From Steroidobacteraceae bacterium (GTDB lineage: Bacteria; Pseudomonadota; Gammaproteobacteria; Steroidobacterales; Steroidobacteraceae): a DNA stretch of 64,000 bases. Under the pieces are notes generated by a model. It made no database searches, had not been told where the DNA came from, and saw only the letters and a list, made by a program, of their open reading frames with translations. The position numbers were made by a program, and so were the translations under genes. Below, in pieces: positions 56,467-64,000 of this stretch (position 1 is the stretch's first letter; each line of letters starts with the position of its first letter). The stretch is from contig JAWLAG010000002.1 in assembly GCA_041395505.1 (NCBI GenBank), positions 847,358 through 911,357 on the forward strand, given 5' to 3'.

Positions 56467-58008
56467 ATGCCCAAAGCCAAGAAGAAGACCCCCAAGCCCC
56501 GAGGACGGCGCCCCGCCGCCACCCAGCCCACAGCAAGGACCGCTACCCCGCCCATGTTCGAGCAGGTTTTTCGCAGCGTCGACGATGCGCTCCGGAAGGA
56601 AGCTGGCTGCACTACCGAGCTCGACTACACCGAGCAAACCTCCTGGCTGCTGTTCCTCAAGTACCTGGATGCGCTGGAGGAGGACAAGGCTGCGGAGGCA
56701 GCACTTCAGAGCAAGAAATACACATACATCCTGGACCCCAACTTCCGCTGGGCGAGCTGGGCGGCGCCAAAGGGGAAGGACGGGAAGATCAACCACAACG
56801 TCGCACTGACTGGCGACGACCTCCGGGACTTTGTCGACAAGAAGCTCTTTCCGTACCTGCAGGGCTTCAAGCAGAAGGCGATTGGACCGAACACGATCGA
56901 ATACAAGATCGGCGAAGTCTTCGGCGAGATCAAGAACAAGATCACCAGCGGATACAACCTCCGCGAGATCATTGACCAGATCGATGAACTCCATTTCCGC
57001 TCGCAGAAGGAGAAGCACGAGCTCTCCCATCTCTACGAGGCGAAGATTCGGAACATGGGGAACGCCGGGCGAAATGGCGGGGAGTACTACACCCCTCGCC
57101 CGCTCATTCGCGCCATGGTCAGGGTCACCGCTCCCAAGATCGGCGAGCGCATCTACGACGGCGCAGTCGGATCCGCGGGCTTCCTGTGTGAGGCCTTCGA
57201 GTACCTCAAGGCGAAGCCTGGTCTACGGACGAAGGACCTGGAAACGCTCCAGACCAAGACCTTCTATGGAAAGGAGAAGAAGCCCCTCGCGTACGTGATC
57301 GCGATCATGAACATGATCCTGCACGGCATCGAGGCACCGAACATCATCCACACCAATACGTTGACGGAGAACTTGGCGGATGTGCAGGAGAAGGATCGTT
57401 ACGACGTGATTCTTGCCAATCCGCCGTTCGGCGGAAAGGAGCGTACGGAAGTTCAACAAAACTTCCCGATAAGAACTGCCGCCACAGAACTCCTCTTCCT
57501 TCAGCATTTCATTCGGCTACTGAAAGCAGGAGGTCGCGCTGCGATCGTCATCAAAAACACATTTCTCTCTAACACCGACAACGCGTCAATCAGTCTTCGC
57601 AAACTCATGCTGGAGAGCTGCAATCTCCACACAGTTCTAGATTGCCCTGGTGGCACGTTCCAGGGTGCTGGAGTAAAGACCGTCGTACTGTTCTTCGAGA
57701 AGGGCGCTCCCACACGTGAGACCTGGTACTACCAACTTGACCCAGGTCGAAATTTTGGAAAGACCAATCCGCTGAACGATGGCGACCTGGCAGAGTTTGT
57801 GACCCTTCAGAAGACTTTCGCTGATTCGCAGAAGAGTTGGAGTGTCGCCTCGAAGACGCTTGATACTGATACGTTCGATCTTTCCGTAAAGAATCCTAAC
57901 GGCGGCGAGACAGCCTCCCATCGCAGTCCAGCTGACATTCTTGGCGAGATCACCGCGCTAGATGCGGAAAGCGCAGCCGTGTTGGAACGCATCAAGATCA
58001 GTCTATGA
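56467..58008 (+). CDS. hsdM: Type I restriction-modification methyltransferase subunit
   Basis: 513-residue HsdM, an N6-adenine methyltransferase. Basic N terminus, then the HsdM N-terminal helical domain (LDYTEQTSWLLFLKYLDALE, about 52-71). The catalytic domain has GGEYYTPRPLIRAMV, SAM motif I YDGAVGSAGFL (230-240) and catalytic motif IV NPPF (318-321) in DVILANPPFGGKE. Length is normal. The ATGA overlap with hsdS couples translation. First gene right of the tRNA junction; base composition is visibly less GC-rich than in the catabolic genes to the left, in line with an acquired island. Confidence 0.96.
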   Translation: MPKAKKKTPKPRGRRPAATQPTARTATPPMFEQVFRSVDDALRKEAGCTTELDYTEQTSWLLFLKYLDALEEDKAAEAALQSKKYTYILDPNFRWASWAAPKGKDGKINHNVALTGDDLRDFVDKKLFPYLQGFKQKAIGPNTIEYKIGEVFGEIKNKITSGYNLREIIDQIDELHFRSQKEKHELSHLYEAKIRNMGNAGRNGGEYYTPRPLIRAMVRVTAPKIGERIYDGAVGSAGFLCEAFEYLKAKPGLRTKDLETLQTKTFYGKEKKPLAYVIAIMNMILHGIEAPNIIHTNTLTENLADVQEKDRYDVILANPPFGGKERTEVQQNFPIRTAATELLFLQHFIRLLKAGGRAAIVIKNTFLSNTDNASISLRKLMLESCNLHTVLDCPGGTFQGAGVKTVVLFFEKGAPTRETWYYQLDPGRNFGKTNPLNDGDLAEFVTLQKTFADSQKSWSVASKTLDTDTFDLSVKNPNGGETASHRSPADILGEITALDAESAAVLERIKISL

Positions 58009-59156
58009 ACACATCGTGGAACATCACTCCTATGGGCACACTATGCTCAATCTCCAGCGGTGAGTCCGACACGAAGGACGCTATCCCTGACGGCCCCTTC
58101 GCATTTTTCGACCGCTCGAAGACCGTCAAGCGAAGTGGACGTTTTCTCTATGACTGCGAAGCTCTAATCATCCCAGGAGAAGGAAAGGAGTTCTTACCGA
58201 GACACTTTAGGGGGAAGTTTGATCTACACCAACGCGCCTATGCACTCTTTGATTTCTCTCCTGATATCGACGTGCGATTTCTCTTCTATTTTCTACACTA
58301 CCGCGCAGACTATTTCCCTAGCGTGGCTGTGGGCGCCACCGTAAAGTCGCTGCGCCGGCGTCATTTCGAACAATTGCCGATAGCGTTTCCTTCAATCACT
58401 GAGCAGAAGCGGATTGCTCGCATGCTCGATAACGCATTTGACGGCATTGCTACCGCCAAGGCCAATTCCGAGAGGAACCTTAAGAACGCCAACGCTCTGT
58501 TCGATAGCCATCTGCAATCCGTTTTCACTTCCCGTGGTAGCGATTGGAAACGAGAGCCCCTTGCGACGTTATGCGAGGCCCCGCGGGTTATCACGTACGG
58601 GGTTATCAAACTCGGCGAAGAAACACCGGGCGGCGTGCCATGCCTTCGCACTAGCAATGTGCGGTGGCTGCACATCGACACAAATGGCGTAAAACACATC
58701 ACGAGCGACCTATCGAAGGAATACTCCCGGACGATCCTCAAAGGAGGTGAAGTATTGGTGAATGTTCGCGGTACGCTCGGAGGTGTCGCGGTTGCTGGAC
58801 CAGAAATGGTCGGATGGAATGTGTCGCGTGAAGTGGCAGTCGTTCCGATCGACTCGGAGCGGATAGACCCTAGGTTTGTTAGCTACTTGATCGGTTCTCG
58901 GGAAACGCAAGAGTGGCTCGGTGGTGTCAAGAAGGGTGCTGCATATGTAGGCATCAACATCGAAGATCTACGTCTCCTACCGGTGGGAGTACCTGGCCTT
59001 GCGGAGCAGCGTGAAATTGTAACCACACTCGAATCATTTCAAAGCACGACCACCATTCTCGAAGGCATTTACGAACGCAAACTCGACGCCCTCGAAGCGT
59101 TGAAGAAGTCTCTGCTCCACGAGGCGTTTACGGGCCAACTCACCAAAGCGGCATGA
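58005..59156 (+). CDS. hsdS: Type I restriction-modification specificity subunit
   Basis: 383-residue HsdS with two target-recognition domains. TRD1 spans about 1-125 (GEGKEFLPRHFRGKFDLHQR), followed by conserved helix 1 with LPIAFPSITEQKRIARMLDN at about 125-175. TRD2 spans about 185-325 (PRVITYGVIKLGEETPGGVP), followed by the second conserved region, LAEQREIVTTLESFQSTTTI, to LKKSLLHEAFTGQLTKAA at the end. Each half reads one part of a bipartite site. Start overlaps hsdM and stop overlaps hsdR, both as ATGA. The target sequence cannot be predicted from this. Confidence 0.95.
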   Translation: MNTSWNITPMGTLCSISSGESDTKDAIPDGPFAFFDRSKTVKRSGRFLYDCEALIIPGEGKEFLPRHFRGKFDLHQRAYALFDFSPDIDVRFLFYFLHYRADYFPSVAVGATVKSLRRRHFEQLPIAFPSITEQKRIARMLDNAFDGIATAKANSERNLKNANALFDSHLQSVFTSRGSDWKREPLATLCEAPRVITYGVIKLGEETPGGVPCLRTSNVRWLHIDTNGVKHITSDLSKEYSRTILKGGEVLVNVRGTLGGVAVAGPEMVGWNVSREVAVVPIDSERIDPRFVSYLIGSRETQEWLGGVKKGAAYVGINIEDLRLLPVGVPGLAEQREIVTTLESFQSTTTILEGIYERKLDALEALKKSLLHEAFTGQLTKAA

Positions 59157-61510
59157 ACGAAGCAGAGACCAGAGCGGAGCACATTGACCCAGCGCTGAAG
59201 GCGGCAGGCTGGGGTGTTGTCGAGGGAAGCCGCATCCGCCGCGAGTTTCCGATCACGCTTGGTCGAATAGAAGGCCGCGGGCGGCGTGGAAAGCCACTCA
59301 CTGCTGATTACGTCTTGGAGTACCGCAACACGAAGCTGGCGGTCGTTGAGGCGAAGGCTTGGGATGAGGAAGTATCAGAAGGAATTGGACAGGCCAAGAA
59401 CTACGCTGCCAAGCTCTCCATCCGGTACACCTACTCGTCAAATGGCCGTGGCATCTACGCCGTGGACATGGCGACAGGGAAGGAGGGGGACGCGGATCGA
59501 TACCCGACTCCCGACGAGCTTTGGGATCGGACGTTCTCCAACCGAAGCTCCTGGCGCGAGCGCTTCGCGGCCGTTCCTTTCCCGGACAAGAGCGGAACAT
59601 GGCAGATTCGGTTCTACCAGGAAACGGCGGTTACCCGAGTCTTGGAGGCAATCATCGCCGGCAAGGACCGCATCCTGCTGACGCTTGCCACGGGCACGGG
59701 CAAGACCTCCATCGCCTTTCAGATTGCCTGGAAGCTCTTCTCCGCGCGCTGGAACCTCACAGACTGCGAGGTCGACGGGGAGCCAACGCGACGCCCGAGA
59801 ATCCTGTTCCTGGCCGACCGCAATACTCTGGCCGATCAGGCATATAACGATTTCACGGCATTCGCCGCCTTCAGCGACGACGCGCTAGTCCGAATCGAGC
59901 CCGACTCCATCCGAAAGAAGGGGCGGGTTCCCACGAATGGGAGCGTGTTCTTCACCATCTTCCAGACGTTCATGAGCGGACCACCAAAGGACGGGAAGCC
60001 ATCGCCCTACTTCGGCGATTACCCGCCAGACTTCTTCGACTTCATCGTCATCGATGAGTGCCACCGCGGAGGCGCCAGCGACGAGAGTACGTGGCGCGAC
60101 ATTCTCGAATACTTTTCTCCTGCGGTTCAGCTTGGGCTCACTGCGACACCCAAGCGCCGGGACAACGTGGATACGTACAAGTACTTCGGCGACCCAGTGT
60201 TGGTGTACTCCCTCAAGGAGGGCATCAACGACGGTTTCCTCACACCTTTCAAGGTGAAGCAGATTTCGACAACTCTCGACGAGTACGTCTACACACCGGA
60301 TGACCAAGTGGTCGAGGGAGAAGTTGAGCAAGGAAAGCGATACACAGAAGCCGACTTCAACAAGATCATCGAGATCAAGGAGCGCGAAGCCCAGCGCGTG
60401 AAGATCTTCATGGATCAGATCAACCAGAACGAGAAGACGCTGGTCTTCTGCGCCACCCAGACGCATGCCCTAGCCGTCCGAGATCTGATCAACCAGATGA
60501 AGAAGAGCAAAGACCCCAACTACTGCCACCGGGTCACAGCTGACGACGGCGCGCTAGGTGATCAGCATCTCCGCGACTTCCAGGACAACGAGAAGACCAT
60601 CCCAACGATTCTGACGACCTCCCAGAAGCTCTCGACCGGCGTCGACGCCAGGAACATACGCAATATCGTCCTCATGCGACCGGTCAACTCGATAATCGAA
60701 TTCAAGCAGATCATTGGGCGTGGAACTCGCCTCTATGACGGCAAGGACTACTTCACGATCTATGACTTCGTGAAGGCGCACCAGCACTTCAGCGATCCCG
60801 AGTGGGATGGCGAACCCATCGCACCCGAGGAGCCCGGCAACCCGCCACCACCTCCTGGCACAGATGGTCCCGAGGGGGAACCGCCTATGCCCGAGCCGAC
60901 GCCGCGACCACGCAAAGCGAAGATTCGCCTCGCGGACGGCAAGGCCAGGAACATCCAGCACATGATGGTCACATCATTCTGGCACCCAGACGGGACACCC
61001 ATGTCGGCCCAGCAGTTCTTGGAGATGCTATTCGGAAAACTCCCGGAGTTCTTTAAGGATGAGGCCGAGCTCCGCACCCTCTGGAGCGATCCTGATACCC
61101 GCGCGAAACTTCTGCAGGGTCTCGCGGACAAGGGCTTCGGCAGGGAACAGCTGGTCGAGATGCAGAAAATCATCGACGCCGAGAACAGCGACCTGTTCGA
61201 TGTTCTTGCTCACGTCGCCTTTGCTGTCCCCACAGAGAGCAGGTCAGAACGAGCCGCCAAGGCCCGGCCTTACATCGCCGGCAGCTTCAACTACAAACAA
61301 CAGATCTTTCTTGAGTTTGTCCTGTCCCACTACGTATCCGACGGGGTCGAAGAACTCGACCGTGCCAAACTGACGCCCCTGCTTCGCCTCAAATACCGCG
61401 ACTCTATCGCCGACGCGATGGCAGATCTTGGAAAGCCAGAAGATATTTCCAGAGTTTTCACGGGCTTTCAGAGGTTTCTCTACAGCACTCCGGCACAGAT
61501 ATCGAAATAG
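59153..61510 (+). CDS. hsdR: Type I restriction endonuclease subunit (HsdR, EcoEI-like)
   Basis: 785-residue HsdR. N-terminal PD-(D/E)xK nuclease: Asp52 in TADYVLEY and Glu66/Lys68 in AVVEAKAW. Superfamily-2 translocase: Walker A TLATGTGKTSIAFQ (about 177-190), Walker B FIVIDECHRGGASD (DECH 301-304), TATPKR motif III, and motif VI in QIIGRGTRLYDGKD. A Pro-rich linker at about 555-585 precedes an EcoEI_R_C-type C-terminal domain. It is intact, so the HsdRMS complex should translocate DNA and cleave at a distance from unmodified sites. The stop is 9 bases before the AAA ATPase gene. Confidence 0.96.
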   Translation: MNEAETRAEHIDPALKAAGWGVVEGSRIRREFPITLGRIEGRGRRGKPLTADYVLEYRNTKLAVVEAKAWDEEVSEGIGQAKNYAAKLSIRYTYSSNGRGIYAVDMATGKEGDADRYPTPDELWDRTFSNRSSWRERFAAVPFPDKSGTWQIRFYQETAVTRVLEAIIAGKDRILLTLATGTGKTSIAFQIAWKLFSARWNLTDCEVDGEPTRRPRILFLADRNTLADQAYNDFTAFAAFSDDALVRIEPDSIRKKGRVPTNGSVFFTIFQTFMSGPPKDGKPSPYFGDYPPDFFDFIVIDECHRGGASDESTWRDILEYFSPAVQLGLTATPKRRDNVDTYKYFGDPVLVYSLKEGINDGFLTPFKVKQISTTLDEYVYTPDDQVVEGEVEQGKRYTEADFNKIIEIKEREAQRVKIFMDQINQNEKTLVFCATQTHALAVRDLINQMKKSKDPNYCHRVTADDGALGDQHLRDFQDNEKTIPTILTTSQKLSTGVDARNIRNIVLMRPVNSIIEFKQIIGRGTRLYDGKDYFTIYDFVKAHQHFSDPEWDGEPIAPEEPGNPPPPPGTDGPEGEPPMPEPTPRPRKAKIRLADGKARNIQHMMVTSFWHPDGTPMSAQQFLEMLFGKLPEFFKDEAELRTLWSDPDTRAKLLQGLADKGFGREQLVEMQKIIDAENSDLFDVLAHVAFAVPTESRSERAAKARPYIAGSFNYKQQIFLEFVLSHYVSDGVEELDRAKLTPLLRLKYRDSIADAMADLGKPEDISRVFTGFQRFLYSTPAQISK

Positions 61511-61519
61511 CCGGTCGCC

Positions 61520-63823
61520 ATGCAGATCAAGAGCATCAGCCGCATACGACAGCACAGGATATTCCAGGATTTTACCTGGCCCGTGTCGTTACCTCTGTTT
61601 GCGCGGCTCAATCTGATCTATGGTTGGAACGGCTCTGGGAAGTCGACTCTCTCCAACCTCTTCCGCTGTCTCGAACAGCGCTCTCCCATCGCGGATGGGG
61701 ACGTTACATTCAACATTGACGGGACGTCTCTGCGCGGCGTTGACGTAGGCCCGGCAGCTGCGATCCCAAAGGTCCGGGTATTCAATAGAGCGTTTGTAGA
61801 AGACAATGTCTTTTCTGCAGGAGGGGTTCGCCCAATCTTCTACATAGGCAAAGAAAGCAAGGAGAAGCAGCAGGAGGTCTTGACTCTCAACGCACGACTC
61901 GCTGGTCCCGGTGGACTAGTTGAAACATCCAGAAAGGCTTCCGATGCGACTCGGTCTGCTGATCGTGACCTCGACTCGTTTTGTCAGACTCAGGCACAGA
62001 AGATCAAGGAAACACTTCGTTCGCCCGGGTCTGACAATCTGTACAACAACTTCAACAAGGCGAACTACCGCACAGAAGCGGAGGCGATGACCCTTTTAGA
62101 TGCGGCTTCCGTCGCGTCGCACTGTCTTTCCGAGAAGCAGAAGAACGCGCACACAGCAAAGATAAAGGCCACCCGACGAGAGCCTATCGTTTGGACACCG
62201 CCTACTCTGCAGGACCCAGAGAAGGACAAATCATCGGTCGAAGCCCTACTTGCCAGAAAGGTCACGTCCGCAGCCATTCCAGCCATAGCTGCAGACCCAC
62301 AACTGGAGACATGGGTACGAGAAGGACTGCCACTCCACAACGTCCCAAGGACTTCCGGTACAACTCCCAGCGATGCTTGCCGGTTTTGTGGTGAGCCGCT
62401 CACTTCCAAGCGGGTTGCTGAACTCGAAGGCCATTTCAATCAAGAGTACGAACGACTCGCTAGCGATATAGAGAATGCAGTCAACTCCATCCGCGACGCC
62501 AAGAAGCAGCTGGAGGCCGTCTCCATCCCAGTACCGTCTGAGATCGGCGAGCACCTACAAGCAGACTTCAAAGCACACCGGACCGCAACTCTAAAGGAAC
62601 TCCAGGCTGCCATTGCGCTCTTGGATGCCCTCCTCAAGGCACTGGCCGCAAAGAACAAGAAGCCGTTTGTCGCGCTGACTCTATCTAGCTACACGGAGCA
62701 TCTGGAACCCCACCATTTCTCGAAGATCGCTGAACTGATAGGGGCCATCACGGCAGCAGTTGAGACTAACAACAACGAGTGCGCGGCTTTCGACGCCATC
62801 GTCAAGGAATCGCGAGAGGCTCTGGCACAAAGTGCGATCGCAGAGTCGCTTCAGGATTTTAGTGCCAAGACCAAGACTCTCGCTGAAGCCAGCGCCACTG
62901 AAACGAGCACGAACGATCAGATAGCCGAGACTAGAGCACGAATTGCAGAATTGGAACGAGTCATTGTCGAACATCATCAGGCCGCTGAGGAACTGAACGA
63001 TGAGCTGTCGAGGTACCTCGGGCGCAAAGAACTAACGTTTTCTGTTCAGGGAACTGGCTATGCAATTACGCGAGGAGGCGTGACTGCTGCGAATCTGAGT
63101 GAAGGCGAGAAGACCGCCATCGCTTTCCTTTACTTCCTGAAGAGCCTGGGAGATAGGTCCTTCGACCTAACGAATGACGTTGTGGTAATCGACGACCCAG
63201 TTTCGAGCCTTGATGCCAACTCGCTGTTCTGCGCGTTCGGCTATCTAAAGGAGCGAACGAAAGACGCCGGGCAATTGTTCATCCTTACGCACAGCTTTCC
63301 TCTCTTCTGCCAAATTCGGAATTGGTTTGGTCACGAAAATGGCGGCAGAAAGAAGAAGGTGCCACCGGTGGCCCACTTCTACATGTTGGATTGTGAGCAT
63401 ACGGCAACTGGTAGAAACAGCCGCATCGCTCCACTTGATGACTTACTGGAACAGTTCGATTCTGAGTATCACTACCTATTCAAGAAGGTGCAGGACGGGT
63501 CGGCATTAGCCGCTGGTGCGCCGTTGGAGACCTACTATAGTCTCCCAAATATTGCCCGTCGCCTCTTGGAGTCGTTCCTCTCATTCCGCTTTCCAGCAGA
63601 AACCGGTGGCCTGTATCAGCGCATGAGCAGGCTCACATGTGAGCCTGCTGTACGATCTCGGGTGCTGCGTTTTGTCCACACGTATTCCCACGAAGGTGTC
63701 GTTGGTGAAGAACACGACCCCACACTTCTCGCCGAAACGCCTGGGGTCTTGAGGGATGTTCTTTCCCTAATAGAAGAGGAAGACCCAACGCACTTCAAGG
63801 GGATGGTGGACGCAGTAGCATAG
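61520..63823 (+). CDS. rloC: AAA_13-family ATPase, RloC/PrrC-like anticodon nuclease candidate
   Basis: 767-residue protein in operon with hsdMSR. The ABC/SMC-type ATPase is split by a long helical insert. Walker A YGWNGSGKST (34-43), then coiled coil from about 115, a zinc-hook-like CRFCG (C287, C290), a return coiled coil, signature LSEGEKTAIAF (526-536), Walker B VVVIDDPVSSLD (554-565) and H-loop ILTHS. The C-terminal region NIARRLLESF (R680-x3-E684) and FVHTYSH (H720/H724) is a candidate Arg-Glu-His anticodon-nuclease triad as in PrrC and RloC. These proteins cut tRNA anticodon loops when restriction is inhibited or DNA is damaged. Zinc hook plus this C terminus fits RloC. Nuclease activity is inferred. 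Confidence 0.85.
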   Translation: MQIKSISRIRQHRIFQDFTWPVSLPLFARLNLIYGWNGSGKSTLSNLFRCLEQRSPIADGDVTFNIDGTSLRGVDVGPAAAIPKVRVFNRAFVEDNVFSAGGVRPIFYIGKESKEKQQEVLTLNARLAGPGGLVETSRKASDATRSADRDLDSFCQTQAQKIKETLRSPGSDNLYNNFNKANYRTEAEAMTLLDAASVASHCLSEKQKNAHTAKIKATRREPIVWTPPTLQDPEKDKSSVEALLARKVTSAAIPAIAADPQLETWVREGLPLHNVPRTSGTTPSDACRFCGEPLTSKRVAELEGHFNQEYERLASDIENAVNSIRDAKKQLEAVSIPVPSEIGEHLQADFKAHRTATLKELQAAIALLDALLKALAAKNKKPFVALTLSSYTEHLEPHHFSKIAELIGAITAAVETNNNECAAFDAIVKESREALAQSAIAESLQDFSAKTKTLAEASATETSTNDQIAETRARIAELERVIVEHHQAAEELNDELSRYLGRKELTFSVQGTGYAITRGGVTAANLSEGEKTAIAFLYFLKSLGDRSFDLTNDVVVIDDPVSSLDANSLFCAFGYLKERTKDAGQLFILTHSFPLFCQIRNWFGHENGGRKKKVPPVAHFYMLDCEHTATGRNSRIAPLDDLLEQFDSEYHYLFKKVQDGSALAAGAPLETYYSLPNIARRLLESFLSFRFPAETGGLYQRMSRLTCEPAVRSRVLRFVHTYSHEGVVGEEHDPTLLAETPGVLRDVLSLIEEEDPTHFKGMVDAVA

Positions 63824-63841
63824 CGCTTCGTGCTCCCAGCT

Positions 63842-63871
63842 CACCTTCTTATGGCTGGACCAAAGAAGGTG
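63842..63871 (+). terminator. Hairpin after the hsd-rloC operon
   Basis: Perfect 9-base inverted repeat CACCTTCTT / AAGAAGGTG around a 12-base loop, 18 bases after the ATPase stop. No U tract follows, so rho-independent termination is uncertain; it could instead protect the mRNA 3' end. Confidence 0.35.
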
Positions 63872-64000
63872 AATACAACCACCGAGCGATTGCATCGGGA
63901 ACTCTCTATCCTTAGTGCCGCAAGAATATCAAGGTACGTCGGCCACGAAGTATCGGCGCGCTCTTTGGAAACACCGGAGACAATGGCCGCCCCAGTGGGT
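63851..64000 (+). CDS. Possible partial reading frame at window end
   Basis: An ATG at 63851 opens a frame (MAGPKKVNTTTERLHRELSI, then LSAARISRYVGHEVSARSLE) without stop to the edge. It overlaps the hairpin and has no ribosome site, so it may not be a gene. The first 50 residues show no known motif. Confidence 0.25.
   Translation, partial: MAGPKKVNTTTERLHRELSILSAARISRYVGHEVSARSLETPETMAAPVG

Noticed and set aside
1..64000. CRISPR array or insertion sequence
   Set aside because: No regularly spaced short direct repeats and no transposase gene were seen; the repeated sequences between 24.7 and 37.3 kb are attC sites with unrelated cargo.

Overview
The window is GC-rich (low sixties percent by eye, dropping at the right end) with compact, often overlapping genes and Shine-Dalgarno motifs. 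Gene content (TonB-dependent receptor with amidohydrolases, DUF1697/DUF1801/DUF3291 proteins, Xanthomonas-like attC sites) suggests an environmental gammaproteobacterium. The exact family is inference.

Layout: (1) 1-8.5 kb: a divergent catabolic block. On the minus strand lie a B12-dependent acyl-CoA mutase large subunit with altered active-site residues, its B12-binding subunit and an acyl-CoA synthetase. On the plus strand lie an ATC-hydrolase-like protein, a hydantoinase/oxoprolinase A/B pair and a double VOC protein. (2) 8.5-24.5 kb: a long run of small accessory genes, nearly all on the minus strand (VOC, cupin, GST, MBL, DUF1801, DUF1697, RidA, YciI, GFA-VOC fusion). It includes a candidate halohydrin dehalogenase and a class A beta-lactamase cut off from its Tat signal by a frameshift. 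Degenerate attC fragments near 21.2 and 22.7 kb suggest that part of this block is decayed cassette array. (3) 24.7-37.3 kb: an integron cassette array of 20 attC sites and about 20 cassettes, every recognisable gene on the minus strand, with no integrase in the window. Seven cassettes hold toxin-antitoxin-like modules; others encode GFA, DUF1801, DUF805, DUF4019, a tyrosine phosphatase, membrane proteins and lipoproteins. Two cassette genes carry premature in-frame stops. (4) 38.2-43.6 kb: an ABC ATPase / permease / HlyD adaptor operon followed by a DUF1838 Tat protein. (5) 43.6-54.7 kb: a tightly coupled minus-strand operon with TonB receptor, two related amidohydrolases, a MatC-like transporter, an amidase, an MFS transporter and a DmpA-type peptidase, which together look like uptake and hydrolysis of an amide- or peptide-like compound. 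(6) 54.9-56.2 kb: a beta-lactamase-fold serine hydrolase. (7) 56.18-64 kb: the left junction of an island inserted in a tRNA-Met(CAU) gene (only the tRNA 3' part is left here), followed by hsdM-hsdS-hsdR and an AAA_13 ATPase with zinc-hook and anticodon-nuclease-like residues, best read as an RloC-type suicide defence gene backing up the type I restriction system.

The most distinctive items are the integrase-less cassette array with its fossils and broken genes, the restriction/RloC island at the tRNA junction, the halohydrin dehalogenase candidate, and the mutase lacking the usual catalytic histidine.
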